A DNA stretch of 64,000 bases from Enterobacter cloacae complex sp. R_G8 (GCF_024599795.1 NZ_CP102246.1:2666001-2730000); one strand, 5' to 3'; shown: positions 7,316-18,129, counted from the stretch's first letter. Numbers and translations are program-made. Notes: generated from the letters alone by a model not told the origin.

Positions 7316-8224
7316 TCACAACCCCAGCGGCCTGGCCTCCTGTATGAACTCAATCAGAAGGCGAAGCCCGGTCGGCAGTTGCCGGCGGCTTGAATAATAG
7401 ATATAAAAACCTTCCTCCAGCGGGGACCATTCCGTAAGCACCAGGCGGAGCCGTCCATCCTTCACATAGGGTGCAACAAGAGGCTCCGGAAAATACATCA
7501 GGCCGGCCCCGCCTAATACGGCCACAAGACCCGTTTCTGCCTGGTTGACCGTGACTGAGCCAGGCACAGTGATTTGGTACGTTTCGCCGTCTCGCTCAAG
7601 TTCCCAGCGATAAATCCGATCGTCGCCGAGACGATTGCTTATACAGCGATGGTGTAACAAATCATCCGGATGTTCAGGCGTTCCGTAACGTTCCAGGTAG
7701 TCGGGGGATGCTGCGATAACCCAGCGAATATCGGCAGATAAACGCCGGGCAACCATGTCTTCCGGGACGGTGCCACCATAGCGGATACCGGCATCGAAGC
7801 CCGCATCAGTGACGTCCACCATACGGTTGCTGGCCACAATATCTATTTCAATATCGGGATAGCGATCCATAAACGCGGGCATAACCGGTGCAAGCAAAAG
7901 ATTGGCCGCTTCAACGGCTGCATTGATGCGGATACGGCCGGTAGGCGTATTACGATACCGGTTAAGCGATTCAAGCGCGCCTTCTATCTTGTCGAAAGGC
8001 TGAAGGACAGACTGAACCAGCTCTTCACCTGCAGCCGTAGGGGTAACGCTCTTGGTCGTGCGATTAAGCAGGCGAACCCCGAGCCTTGTTTCCAGTCCCT
8101 TCAGGGCATGACTAAGCGCTGATGCACTGACACCTAATTCAATCGCCGCACGGCTGAAACTGCGATGACGTGCAATAGCCATGAAATAAATGAGATCGGC
8201 GACATCAGCTCTGCTTATTTGCAT
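7316..8224 (-). CDS. LysR-family transcriptional regulator
   Basis: A 302-residue LysR regulator (helix-turn-helix at about residues 20-45, RSFSRAAIELGVSASALSHALKGLE; effector domain to the C-terminus). An upstream in-frame start at 8287 would add 21 unlikely residues. The ATG at 8224 begins MQISRADVADLIYF, the usual LysR opening, and has AAGGA 12 bases upstream. It is divergent from the aldo/keto reductase pair at 8437-10651, with 212 bp between the starts, a standard regulator-target arrangement. Many Enterobacteriaceae carry such LysR/AKR pairs. Inducer unknown. Confidence 0.88.
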   Translation of the reverse strand: MQISRADVADLIYFMAIARHRSFSRAAIELGVSASALSHALKGLETRLGVRLLNRTTKSVTPTAAGEELVQSVLQPFDKIEGALESLNRYRNTPTGRIRINAAVEAANLLLAPVMPAFMDRYPDIEIDIVASNRMVDVTDAGFDAGIRYGGTVPEDMVARRLSADIRWVIAASPDYLERYGTPEHPDDLLHHRCISNRLGDDRIYRWELERDGETYQITVPGSVTVNQAETGLVAVLGGAGLMYFPEPLVAPYVKDGRLRLVLTEWSPLEEGFYIYYSSRRQLPTGLRLLIEFIQEARPLGL

Positions 8225-8436
8225 ACAGAATCGTTTTCCTTGTGCGTTAAGGCCCGAATGCGTTGATACGGAAATGATATACACCATAGACCGACCAGGG
8301 CTAATCCGTTGCTGAATTTATTTCACAAGTCCATCCACTCATCGCCTCTCACTGAACACGTTGTGCTTCGTTATTCTTGAAAATTATGCGCTCTGGCCGT
8401 CGGTCAGGGCGGAACATTCACCTAACGGAGCCGTGT

Positions 8437-10651
<2,215 letters not shown>

Positions 10652-10787
10652 ACGGTGATGGCCACCTTAGGCCGTCGCCTGGTGGAGCGATGATTTTTCG
10701 ATCGGGCGCATTCGCGTCTGCACCGCTTCCCATTTCACATCAGTGTCCGGGAATGATTGGCCTGAGAGACCCGGCAACGCCGGGCCA

Positions 10788-10795
10788 GGGGAGGG
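10788..10795 (+). other. KOPS octamer, GGGGAGGG
   Basis: A + strand GGGNAGGG match in the gap before the reductase gene end, 1.2 kb left of dif and pointing toward it. Confidence 0.65.
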
Positions 10796-10797
10796 CA

Positions 10798-11835
10798 TTA
10801 ACAGTCCTGTATTGCTGAAGGCGGCGTGAGTGAAGGTGGCGTATCCGGAAGCGGGGGAATGATCCCGTCGACGGGGTGCGGCAGATAGTGTGCCTCGAGT
10901 TCCATGATTTCGGCATCGCTAAGTGAAAAGTCCAGCGCGCTGATAGCCGTGGAAAGATGTTCTGGTTTCGTCGCGCCGATGATCGGTGCCGTGATGACCG
11001 TTTTTGATAGCAACCAGGCAATTGCAACATGGGCTTTTGGCACTTCGTGCTTTTCAGCAATGCTGGCAACAACATCAATAACGGGCTTATCCAGAAGGGC
11101 TGCGTTCTCATACATTTTTAACGCAAAGGCATCGTTTTGCGTTCGTCGGGACGTGACACTCCAGTCGCGCGTGAGCCTGCCGCGTGCCATCGGACTCCAG
11201 GGGATCACACCCACGCCCTGGTCTTCACACAGGGGCAGCATCTCGCGCTCTTCTTCCCGGTAAAGCAGGTTGTATTGCGGTTGCATCGTAATAAATCGGG
11301 TCCAGCCGTTACGCTCTGCCGTATGCTGCATTTTTGCAAAGCGCCAGGCTTCCATAGATGATGCGCCGATGTAACGTACTTTTCCTGATTTAACGAGGTC
11401 ATGCAGAGCCTCCATGGTCTCTTCAACAGGCGTGGAGTGGTCAAATCGGTGAATCTGAAAGAGATCCACATAATCCATACCTAAGCGCATCAGGCTATCG
11501 TCAATAGACTGAAAAATGGCCTTGCGGGAAAGAAACCCGGTATTGGGTGAGTTGCGCCACGGAAAGAAGGTCTTTGTCGCCACAACAATCTCATCGCGTC
11601 TGGCCATTTCTCTCAGCGCTTTTCCAGTGATCTCTTCAGAACTTCCGCCCGAGTAGATATTCGCGGTATCAAAAAAATTAATGCCCGCTTCAAGCGCCTG
11701 ACGAATGAGCGGACGTGACGCCTTTTCATTCAGGGACCAGGGTTGAGGCAAGCGTTCAGGTTCACCATAGCTCATACAACCGAGACAAAGACGGGAGACT
11801 TGCAAACCGCTACGACCCAGATTCACATACTTCAT
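10798..11835 (-). CDS. Aldo/keto reductase
   Basis: A 345-residue aldo/keto reductase with Asp56 and Tyr61 (FDTANIY), Lys88 (ATKTF) and His129 (FQIHRFD). It resembles the partial reductase at the left edge (shared opening and GGSSEE/NGSSER after the Tyr) and the YajO group. The C-terminus carries a proline-rich tail (PPLPDTPPSLTPPS) that is unusual. It is monocistronic on the - strand, and its promoter would lie in the gap that also holds dif. Substrate unknown. Confidence 0.88.
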   Translation of the reverse strand: MKYVNLGRSGLQVSRLCLGCMSYGEPERLPQPWSLNEKASRPLIRQALEAGINFFDTANIYSGGSSEEITGKALREMARRDEIVVATKTFFPWRNSPNTGFLSRKAIFQSIDDSLMRLGMDYVDLFQIHRFDHSTPVEETMEALHDLVKSGKVRYIGASSMEAWRFAKMQHTAERNGWTRFITMQPQYNLLYREEEREMLPLCEDQGVGVIPWSPMARGRLTRDWSVTSRRTQNDAFALKMYENAALLDKPVIDVVASIAEKHEVPKAHVAIAWLLSKTVITAPIIGATKPEHLSTAISALDFSLSDAEIMELEAHYLPHPVDGIIPPLPDTPPSLTPPSAIQDC

Positions 11836-12229
11836 TCTGTGTTCCTTCTTTTATTGCCAGCAATTCTGTATGTGACAGGGTATTGCACTGACATGAAGGG
11901 AACCAGCATGCGCCATCGAATGGTGTTATGAGTTTTTTTCACAGATGGGCGTAATCGTCAGTGAAAGACGAGAAACGAGAGGGAGGTCAGACAAGCCGAC
12001 TTGGTTCATGAAGTAAGTTATCAGTTAATGGGATTTAACATAATATACATTATGCGCACCAAGGTTAATTCAGGGCGAATCCAGCATTCCGTGGCCGTCA
12101 TTGTGTTTGTTCCCTTGGCTATTGATAGCTGTTGTAAAATCATTTACGAGTTTGTACATAACGCTACCCACTGAGCTACCGGGTTGATAGTCTTGATTAC
12201 ACCGAGTAATCAGCGCTGATGGAGAAAAC
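11836..12229. other. 394-bp intergenic region containing dif
   Basis: This is the only gene-free stretch above 300 bp. It is AT-rich and holds dif at 12033-12060 and presumably the promoters of the two flanking genes. A short stretch at about 12168-12184 resembles a tRNA D-arm on the - strand but is not part of a foldable tRNA. No credible coding sequence was seen. Confidence 0.7.
12033..12060. other. dif: dif, XerCD chromosome dimer resolution site
   Basis: All 28 positions match the E. coli dif site as I remember it. On the + strand the XerD arm ATTTAACATAA (12033-12043), the 6-bp centre TATACA (12044-12049) and the XerC arm TTATGCGCACC (12050-12060) appear in that order. XerC and XerD, activated by FtsK, recombine two such sites to resolve chromosome dimers. 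Converging KOPS motifs and a Ter site 15.3 kb to the right agree with a functional site. Confidence 0.95.
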
Positions 12230-12541
12230 ATGGCGATAACCGAAGCAAAGCTGCTGGCATCTGGATTTACATCCTTGGACCTGCAGAAGTTGCGTAAGTA
12301 CATAACAAAAGATGCCCTTTCTCTGGATATGGTGATATCTGACTTGTCCAGACGTTTTAACGCAGCGTTGTTATTGACCATGTTGCTTGCTGCTGTTTAC
12401 CTCATAGTTATTATCATCGCGTCCAGAGAAAATGTAATATCCACAGGCGTTGCTATGTTGATCGCTTTGTTCATCATTTGGTTTTTTCAGCCTCCGTTTC
12501 TTTCCTATAAGGCATGGAAATTTAACAAGAAATACCGCTAA
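12230..12541 (+). CDS. Small membrane protein of unknown function
   Basis: A 103-residue protein that I do not recognise. The N-terminal 45 residues are hydrophilic and probably helical. Two hydrophobic segments follow (about 46-64 and 69-89), then a basic tail ending KFNKKYR, so both ends are probably cytoplasmic. The ATG has GGAG five bases upstream, which supports translation. The gene is A+T-rich, has no clear partner, and starts 170 bp from dif, so it may have arrived with DNA inserted near that site. Confidence 0.62.
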   Translation: MAITEAKLLASGFTSLDLQKLRKYITKDALSLDMVISDLSRRFNAALLLTMLLAAVYLIVIIIASRENVISTGVAMLIALFIIWFFQPPFLSYKAWKFNKKYR

Positions 12542-12671
12542 CACGGCCGCTGTCTTTAAAATCTCTTATCTCAGTTCGCTGACGTAGCCATCTTTACTCA
12601 TCTTTCATAAATATGGCATATGCTTAGCGGATCCTTCTCTCAGCAGAATTCAATAACAGGTTCAGATACTC

Positions 12672-14039
12672 ATGAACAACAATCTGCCTACGGTCGACGA
12701 CGAACCGGGCGTTCCACCTCCGCATGTCAGTTTCCGTGAAGCCTTTTTATTCTGGCTGAAGCTAGGATTCATCAGCTTTGGCGGGCCGGCTGGGCAGATT
12801 TCGATAATGCATCAGGAGCTGGTTGAAAACCGACGCTGGATATCCGAACAGCGCTTTTTGCATGCACTAAATTACTGTATGGTGCTTCCGGGGCCGGAGG
12901 CGCAACAACTGGCGACCTATATTGGCTGGCTGATGCACCGCACCTGGGGCGGCGTGGTTGCCGGGGCACTGTTTGTGCTCCCTTCCCTTTTTATCCTTAT
13001 TGCCCTGTCGTGGATTTACGTTGCGTATGGCCATTTGTCTGTCGTGGCCGGTCTCTTCTATGGCATCAAACCGGCAATTACGGCGATTGTTGTGCAGGCT
13101 GCGCACCGTATCGGTTCGCGGGCGCTGCGTAATCGCACGCAGTGGGCAATCGCTGCCGCCGCGTTTGTCGCCATTTTCACCCTCAATGTCCCTTTTCCCG
13201 TTATTGTCCTGTCAGCCGCAATGATGGGTTATGTGGGGGGGCGCCTTTTCCCCGACCATTTTGGTCAGGGTAACGCCCATGACGCCAGCCGAAAATCCTA
13301 CGGTGCTGCCATTATTGATGACCATACGCCAGCGGCTCCGCATACGGTTTTCAAATGGTCACGCTTGATCCTGATTATCGTTGCCGGTGTTTTTTTATGG
13401 GCAACGCCAATGGCAATGCTCTTTCTGAGCCTGGGCTGGACGCACCCGTTTACCCAGATGGGCTGGTTCTTCACCAAAGCGGCGTTGCTGACCTTTGGCG
13501 GTGCTTATGCGGTACTGCCTTATATCTACCAGGGTGCGGTTGGCCATTATCAGTGGCTCACGCCAACGCAGATGATTGATGGTCTGGCACTGGGCGAAAC
13601 CACGCCGGGGCCGCTTATCATGGTTGTGGCATTTGTGGGATTTGTCGGTGGCTATGTGAATATGGCGTATGGCCCGGATCAGCTTTTCCTGGCAGGCGCT
13701 GTAGCGGCCGTGCTGGCGACCTGGTTTACGTTTCTGCCATCGTTTTTGTTTATCCTCGCCGGTGGTCCTTTTATTGAAACGACGCACAACAATATTAATT
13801 TCACCGCGCCGCTCACGGCGATTACCGCAGCTGTGGTTGGGGTAATTCTTAATCTGGCGCTCTTTTTTGGCTACCACGTGCTATGGCCTCAGGGCTTTGA
13901 CGGCAAAACGGACTGGATCGCGGCGGTCATTGCCCTTGCTGCCGCTATCGCACTTTTCCGGTTCAAATATAAAGTGACTCACGTTATTGCCGCGTGTGCG
14001 GTCATCGGGTTGGTTTTACATCTGTTCCTCAGAACATAG
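12672..14039 (+). CDS. chrA: Chromate transporter ChrA (CHR family)
   Basis: A 455-residue inner-membrane protein with the duplicated CHR domain. The first half has FWLKLGFISFGGPAGQ and VLPGPEAQQLATYIGW. The second half repeats the plan as LTFGGAYAVLPYI and GETTPGPLIMVV. About ten membrane segments are apparent. CHR transporters export chromate, driven by the proton gradient, and may also carry sulfate-like anions. It is monocistronic with a hairpin after the stop. No chrB-type regulator is adjacent. Family assignment is firm; chromate resistance is inferred. Confidence 0.9.
   Translation: MNNNLPTVDDEPGVPPPHVSFREAFLFWLKLGFISFGGPAGQISIMHQELVENRRWISEQRFLHALNYCMVLPGPEAQQLATYIGWLMHRTWGGVVAGALFVLPSLFILIALSWIYVAYGHLSVVAGLFYGIKPAITAIVVQAAHRIGSRALRNRTQWAIAAAAFVAIFTLNVPFPVIVLSAAMMGYVGGRLFPDHFGQGNAHDASRKSYGAAIIDDHTPAAPHTVFKWSRLILIIVAGVFLWATPMAMLFLSLGWTHPFTQMGWFFTKAALLTFGGAYAVLPYIYQGAVGHYQWLTPTQMIDGLALGETTPGPLIMVVAFVGFVGGYVNMAYGPDQLFLAGAVAAVLATWFTFLPSFLFILAGGPFIETTHNNINFTAPLTAITAAVVGVILNLALFFGYHVLWPQGFDGKTDWIAAVIALAAAIALFRFKYKVTHVIAACAVIGLVLHLFLRT
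12980..12987 (-). other. KOPS octamer on - strand (CCCTTCCC on +)
   Basis: Reverse-complement GGGNAGGG match 0.9 kb right of dif and pointing back toward it. It lies within chrA. Confidence 0.65.
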
Positions 14040-14040
14040 T

Positions 14041-14068
14041 GCCAGGCCCCGAATAACCGGGGCCTGGC
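14041..14068 (+). terminator. GC-rich hairpin after chrA
   Basis: An 11-bp perfect stem GCCAGGCCCCG/CGGGGCCTGGC with a 6-base loop begins right after the chrA stop. No T-run follows on either strand, so termination is probable but not of the textbook intrinsic type. Confidence 0.5.
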
Positions 14069-14148
14069 AGCAATTCTAACCTGCACGTTTAAAGAAAGTT
14101 GAAGCCTGTCTGGTATACTCCAGTTTTTTTAAAAACACCCCTAAGCAA

Positions 14149-14592
14149 ATGGAAATTGAATTAAATAAAAGTTTTAAAGAACGCGTTTTCCATGCTGTCA
14201 TTTTCGAAGTGACGGCCAACGTTATTATTGCGCTGTCACTGGCGTGGCTGATGAACGTGTCGGTGCTCCAGTCAGGTTCGTTATCCGTGATATCTGCACT
14301 TGCCGCTACAGCATGGAATTTTGTGTTTAATAAATTCTTTGATGCCCTTCAGAAAAAATATGCATTTCAACGAACATTTCTCGTTCGCGCGATCCATGCG
14401 GTCTGCTTTGAAACAGGACTTATCATCACATTAATCCCTGTCGCGATGGTAATGCTGAATTTAACAGTGACTGAGGCATTTTTTGTCGAGATCGGTCTGG
14501 TACTGTTTTTTCTGCCATACACGATGCTGTTTAACTGGCTCTATGACTACCTGCGTTGGACATTTGTTGGGCGAAAACAGTCTGCTACATAA
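14149..14592 (+). CDS. PACE-family multidrug efflux protein (AceI-like)
   Basis: A 147-residue inner-membrane protein made of two bacterial transmembrane pair domains, each with two helices. The repeated hallmarks are RVFHAVIFEVTAN and RAIHAVCFETGLI, with the conserved Glu of the first helix in HAVIFE. Each half closes with AWNFVFNKFFD or MLFNWLYDYLRW. PACE proteins export chlorhexidine and short-chain diamines in exchange for protons. The start ATG has only a weak ribosome site. No adjacent LysR regulator (as for aceR) is present. Confidence 0.88.
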   Translation: MEIELNKSFKERVFHAVIFEVTANVIIALSLAWLMNVSVLQSGSLSVISALAATAWNFVFNKFFDALQKKYAFQRTFLVRAIHAVCFETGLIITLIPVAMVMLNLTVTEAFFVEIGLVLFFLPYTMLFNWLYDYLRWTFVGRKQSAT

Positions 14593-14695
14593 CACCCGAT
14601 GATTGACGCTGGTCACACTGGCACGTTCGTGAGCACATGTGGCGCCGCACGCCTTCTATACTCTGTGTTTCTCTCTCTTTTTTAAGGAAGGAACA

Positions 14696-15061
14696 ATGTT
14701 CGATCATGTGAAATTCGGCGTCAGTGATTACGAGAAAAGTAAAACCTTCTTCCTCAACGCGCTTGAGCCGCTTGGTGTAAGGCTCATCGATGAAGGCACA
14801 CCTGAGTACGGTGTTGAAATGAGTTCCGGCAACGTGTCACTCTGCCTGTTCCAGACGCGCGACAAACCGGCCCCACTGCACCTGGCGTTTGTGGCAGAAA
14901 CACGCAAGCAGGTTGATGATTTTTACCATGCCGCAATGCGAGCGGGTGCCAGGGATAACGGTGCCCCAGGCTTGCGGCCCTACAGCAAAAACTACTATGC
15001 CGCCTTTGTCATTGCGCCTGACGGCCATAATATCGAGGCGGTCTGTCATGCACCGGACTGA
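14696..15061 (+). CDS. VOC (glyoxalase/bleomycin resistance) family protein
   Basis: A 121-residue vicinal-oxygen-chelate protein. The opening MFDHVKFGVSDYEKSKTFFLNALEPLG and the ending GHNIEAVCH are typical of small glyoxalase-like dioxygenase folds. Metal-site candidates are His4, Glu43 and the terminal Glu of NIEAV. The ATG at 14696 has AAGGAAGG upstream, so the longer reading from 14639 is rejected. The stop lies one base from the convergent channel gene's stop. Activity unknown. Confidence 0.82.
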   Translation: MFDHVKFGVSDYEKSKTFFLNALEPLGVRLIDEGTPEYGVEMSSGNVSLCLFQTRDKPAPLHLAFVAETRKQVDDFYHAAMRAGARDNGAPGLRPYSKNYYAAFVIAPDGHNIEAVCHAPD

Positions 15062-15062
15062 T

Positions 15063-16679
15063 TCATGATGGCTTTTGTGTGGGTTTCTCTGCCGGTGCTG
15101 CGAACCAGTTTTCTTCCGCGACGACGACCGCACCTTCCGGCTGCATCACGAAGTTTGGCGACATAATTTGCACGTTGAACTCGTTGAAAACGTCCTGAAT
15201 GTTACTGTGGAGCTCATTGCGGGCCTCGGCAAGTGACTGTCCGGGCTGCAATTTTACCTGCAGCTCATAGGCAATGTACCAGTCCATCAGCCCCAGCTGA
15301 CGCACCAGGGGCTGCTGCGAAGGGTCAACACATTTCGACCGTCTGGCTGCCATCTCCAGCATGGCATGAACCTGTCGCCACGGTGTGTCATAGCCAATCG
15401 TCACGCCAATCGTCAGGTTCACGCCGCCGTCAGGATTCTGCACGCTCAGATTGGTGATTTTTCCGCTCACCACCACCGCATTGGGTACGGTCACAACATA
15501 GTTCTCGCGGGTGATGATCTTGGTCGCCAGCATGCCTATCTCCGTGACCAGCCCTTCGTTATCCGCAACCCGTATAACGTCTCCTTTCCTCAACGCTCGC
15601 GAGTAAATCAGTACCAGCCCGCTCATCGCATGGTTCATCACGCCTGCCGAACCCAGGGTAAGCATCAGGCCAAAGAAGACGCTAATGCCTTTAAACGCCA
15701 GCGAATTCGCTCCCGGTAAAAACGGATAGGCCGCAGAGAGGGCAAATAACCACACCACGACAGAAATCAGTTTACGCGTTGCTCCCACGGTTTCAGGATG
15801 AATGCCCGGCAGCTGCAGGCGCCCTGCTTCCACCTGATTTAACAACACCTTCAGGAGCTTCAGAATAAAGGCGGTAATCACAAAGATGATCAGGACAATC
15901 ATAATGCCCGGCATGGCCGAGACAATCGATAGCACAATATCCCGCAGAACGCGCATGGTCCAGTCGCCTAACGATGCACCCCAGACGCGTGTCCAGGGGA
16001 ACAAGCTGAACGCCCAGCTCAGCCAGAGATACAATCCGAGAATGCCCAGTAAAATCATCAGCAAAGCATACAAACGGGCCTCAATTGCGCCGACAAACTT
16101 ACGCCAGCGTTGAGGAATGACGCTGCGGTTTTCAAGAATACGACGACGGCAGACATTCCGAACCCAGCGCCATGACCGCCACGCGCCATACCAGAAAAGA
16201 GACAGTGCCAGCAGTCCGACGACGGTTTTCCCGGCGGAGAGCGCCAGCCAGCCGGTGTCATACTGATCGCGAAGCGCCGTACGCTGCGCCTCCATCCGCG
16301 CCAGCACGCGCTGAGCGGCCTGGTCAAGGGTCAGATCATCGCCCTCATCGAGATCCGCCTGTGTCAGCAATAGAACAGGCTTATTGTTCATGACAATCAG
16401 CCTTCCCTGCTGGTTGTAACGGGTAACGGGGACAATTTTCAGCGGCTCACGCACATCCTGCTGGGTGAAATTACGCAGGGTATGACGGATACGCAATACG
16501 CGCTCTTCAGGAGTGGTGAGACCAAATTTGGCCTGTAGCATCACAATCGGCTGGTGAAAAATGTAAACCGTTCGGGCACGTTCCTGCTCAGTAGGCTCCT
16601 GCCGTGGCTCGGCGGCGATGCCGGTAAATGAGATGATCGAGAGCACGCAGGATAATAATGCGAGCAGGACCTTGTTCAT
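15063..16679 (-). CDS. MscS-type mechanosensitive channel protein with signal peptide
   Basis: A 538-residue envelope protein. A cleavable signal peptide (to about SFTGIAA) precedes a periplasmic domain of about 120 residues. Several membrane helices follow (about 145-165, 195-225, 245-275, 305-330), then the pore helix region with FFGLMLTLGSAGVMNHAMSG and the MscS beta domain (RALRKGDVIRVADNEGLVTEIG). The family opens under membrane tension and relieves hypo-osmotic stress. Start at ATG 16679, with AGGGGG six bases upstream; a GTG two codons earlier is less likely. It resembles the longer MscS homologues rather than MscS itself. Confidence 0.87.
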   Translation of the reverse strand: MNKVLLALLSCVLSIISFTGIAAEPRQEPTEQERARTVYIFHQPIVMLQAKFGLTTPEERVLRIRHTLRNFTQQDVREPLKIVPVTRYNQQGRLIVMNNKPVLLLTQADLDEGDDLTLDQAAQRVLARMEAQRTALRDQYDTGWLALSAGKTVVGLLALSLFWYGAWRSWRWVRNVCRRRILENRSVIPQRWRKFVGAIEARLYALLMILLGILGLYLWLSWAFSLFPWTRVWGASLGDWTMRVLRDIVLSIVSAMPGIMIVLIIFVITAFILKLLKVLLNQVEAGRLQLPGIHPETVGATRKLISVVVWLFALSAAYPFLPGANSLAFKGISVFFGLMLTLGSAGVMNHAMSGLVLIYSRALRKGDVIRVADNEGLVTEIGMLATKIITRENYVVTVPNAVVVSGKITNLSVQNPDGGVNLTIGVTIGYDTPWRQVHAMLEMAARRSKCVDPSQQPLVRQLGLMDWYIAYELQVKLQPGQSLAEARNELHSNIQDVFNEFNVQIMSPNFVMQPEGAVVVAEENWFAAPAEKPTQKPS

Positions 16680-16789
16680 TTCCACCCCCTGAAACGCAAC
16701 TTATTGTTATTTTTCAATTGCCCCAGAGAATGGCGAGTCTCTGCATGTTGAGCATAGACCAGCCATGCCCTTATGCAACATCACCACCA

Positions 16790-16821
16790 TGCACGATATT
16801 GCTTGAATTTGCACGAGGATG
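16790..16821. promoter_or_regulatory. Candidate DeoR-type operator, copy 1
   Basis: A 32-bp element running from TGCACG through CTTGAAT to GATG. It is identical at 24 of 32 positions, without gaps, to 18098-18129 in the DeoR/NUDIX divergent promoter. It lies about 85 bp before the DUF4406 gene. A further GTGCA-N6-TGCAC dyad follows at about 16870-16885. Confidence 0.5.
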
Positions 16822-16905
16822 CACACTATGATGTTTTGCAAACGTAAAACTGACATCGAATTTCTGAACGTGCAAATTCATGCACCATCACGCAAAGAGG
16901 TATGT

Positions 16906-17268
16906 ATGACACAACAGTTGATTTTAATTGCCGGGCCCTGGCGCAGCGGGACTGATGGCGACCAGGCAAAAATGGATGAAAACCTTGCCCGTCTGGAAAA
17001 CGCTGCGTTAGCTGTTTACCAGCGTGGCCACGTTCCGGTGATTGGCGAATGGCTCGCGCTACCGCTGGCCAAAGCCGCAGGTTCAACGTCAATTGGGGAT
17101 GAAATCAGTGAGACGATGCTCTATCCCGTTGCACACCGACTCATTGCCAGATGCGATGCGATTTATCGTATTGCCGGTGCGTCTAAGGGCGCCGATATGG
17201 ATATTGAGGTTGCCCGGAAGCTGGGGTTGAACGTCTACACCTCATTAGAAAGCATCCCTCAGGTCTGA
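16906..17268 (+). CDS. DUF4406 protein (nucleoside 2-deoxyribosyltransferase-like fold)
   Basis: A 120-residue protein with LILIAGPWRSGT at the N-terminus, a central GHVPVIGEW strand and the C-terminal GADMDIEVARKLGLNVY. This is the pattern of DUF4406 and the related nucleoside 2-deoxyribosyltransferases. Whether it cleaves N-glycosidic bonds is not known. The ATG at 16906 follows AGAGG; the longer reading from 16819 would include operator-like DNA. It shares an upstream element with the DeoR/NUDIX promoter, so the three genes probably form one regulon. Confidence 0.78.
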   Translation: MTQQLILIAGPWRSGTDGDQAKMDENLARLENAALAVYQRGHVPVIGEWLALPLAKAAGSTSIGDEISETMLYPVAHRLIARCDAIYRIAGASKGADMDIEVARKLGLNVYTSLESIPQV

Positions 17269-17278
17269 GGAAACGCGC

Positions 17279-17307
17279 GAACCTGCCTGCTGTTTACAGG
17301 CAGGTTC
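17279..17307. terminator. Hairpin between convergent genes
   Basis: A perfect 11-bp stem GAACCTGCCTG/CAGGCAGGTTC with a 7-base loop between the DUF4406 stop and the DeoR stop. It probably serves both directions, although no strong T-run follows. Confidence 0.5.
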
Positions 17308-17313
17308 AAGGGG

Positions 17314-18081
17314 TTATTCTGGATCTGAAGTCTTCACCACGGAAACCCCTTTCTCCCTGACCGCGTTAATCCAGGCGCGATCGGTACCGTCTTCCACGAC
17401 AATCGTATTGACCAGCGATAGCTCGCCAATCACAAACGATGATGCGGTGTTAATTTTTTCTGGCGACGCCAGGACCACCGTCTCGGCGGCCCTGCCGGAA
17501 AATGCACGTTTGATGCACGCCTCTTCGAAATCCCCGGTGGTAAGCCCCGCTTCAGGATGGATGCCGGTAACCCCCATAAAGAACAGATCCGCATGAATAT
17601 TGTCGATGCCCTCAATGGCTGCTGCACCTACCGTCACGATGGAGTGTTTGTACAGACGCCCGCCGATCAAAATGACATCAATCGAAGGATGTTCAACGAG
17701 TCCCAGGGCAATGCTCGGGCTGTGTGTGACCACGGTAATGCGTAAATCCGCCGGCAAAAACGCGATCAGTTCCGACGTGGTGGTGCCGCCGTCGACGATC
17801 ACCACCTGGCCCGGGGAAATGAGCTTCGCGCCTTTGCGGGCCACATTTTTTTTCGCATCCATCTTCACCGATTTACGCTCGGCAAATGGCACGGTGGCCG
17901 ACGAGGCCGGCAGCGCACCGCCATGGACACGCTGTAAACGCCCTTCTGCCGCCAGCTCACGCAAATCACGACGAATGGTGTCTTCTGACACCGCGAAATG
18001 TACACTGAGCGCTTTAGACTGGACCTGGCCTTCAGCGGCAAGCTTCTCAAGGATTAATTGTTTTCGCTGACTGGTGAGCAT
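17314..18081 (-). CDS. DeoR/GlpR-family transcriptional regulator
   Basis: A 255-residue repressor-type regulator. It has an N-terminal DeoR helix-turn-helix (about residues 1-57, with SEDTIRRDLRELAAEGRLQRVHGG) and a C-terminal sugar-phosphate-sensing domain with VDGGTTTSEL and the IGGRLYKHS segment. The ATG at 18081 follows AGGAA and gives the usual MLTSQRKQLILEKL opening. It is divergent from the NUDIX gene. The shared 32-bp element in front of both this promoter and the DUF4406 gene is the likely binding site. The ligand is probably a sugar phosphate, by family analogy. Confidence 0.88.
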   Translation of the reverse strand: MLTSQRKQLILEKLAAEGQVQSKALSVHFAVSEDTIRRDLRELAAEGRLQRVHGGALPASSATVPFAERKSVKMDAKKNVARKGAKLISPGQVVIVDGGTTTSELIAFLPADLRITVVTHSPSIALGLVEHPSIDVILIGGRLYKHSIVTVGAAAIEGIDNIHADLFFMGVTGIHPEAGLTTGDFEEACIKRAFSGRAAETVVLASPEKINTASSFVIGELSLVNTIVVEDGTDRAWINAVREKGVSVVKTSDPE

Positions 18082-18097
18082 AGTGGATTCCTGATGT

Positions 18098-18129
18098 TGC
18101 ACGTTTTGTCTTGAATGTGCATGATAATG
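18098..18129. promoter_or_regulatory. Candidate DeoR-type operator, copy 2
   Basis: This 32-bp element in the 86-bp gap between the DeoR and NUDIX starts contains an inverted TGCAC / GTGCA pair separated by 14 bases. It matches 16790-16821 at 24 of 32 positions. Confidence 0.5.

Noticed and set aside
12160..12190. tRNA D-arm-like stretch on the - strand (GGTAGCTCAGTGGGTAG)
   Set aside because: No acceptor pairing, anticodon arm or T-arm can be built around it, so it is at most a fragment and may be chance.
12070..12381. A 103-codon reading frame on the - strand across the dif-proximal gap
   Set aside because: It overlaps the start of the better supported + strand gene at 12230, has no ribosome site and no recognisable domain.
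16405..16435. Ter-like sequence GGTTGTAACGGG
   Set aside because: It shares only the TTGTAAC core; the flanking bases required for Tus binding are absent.
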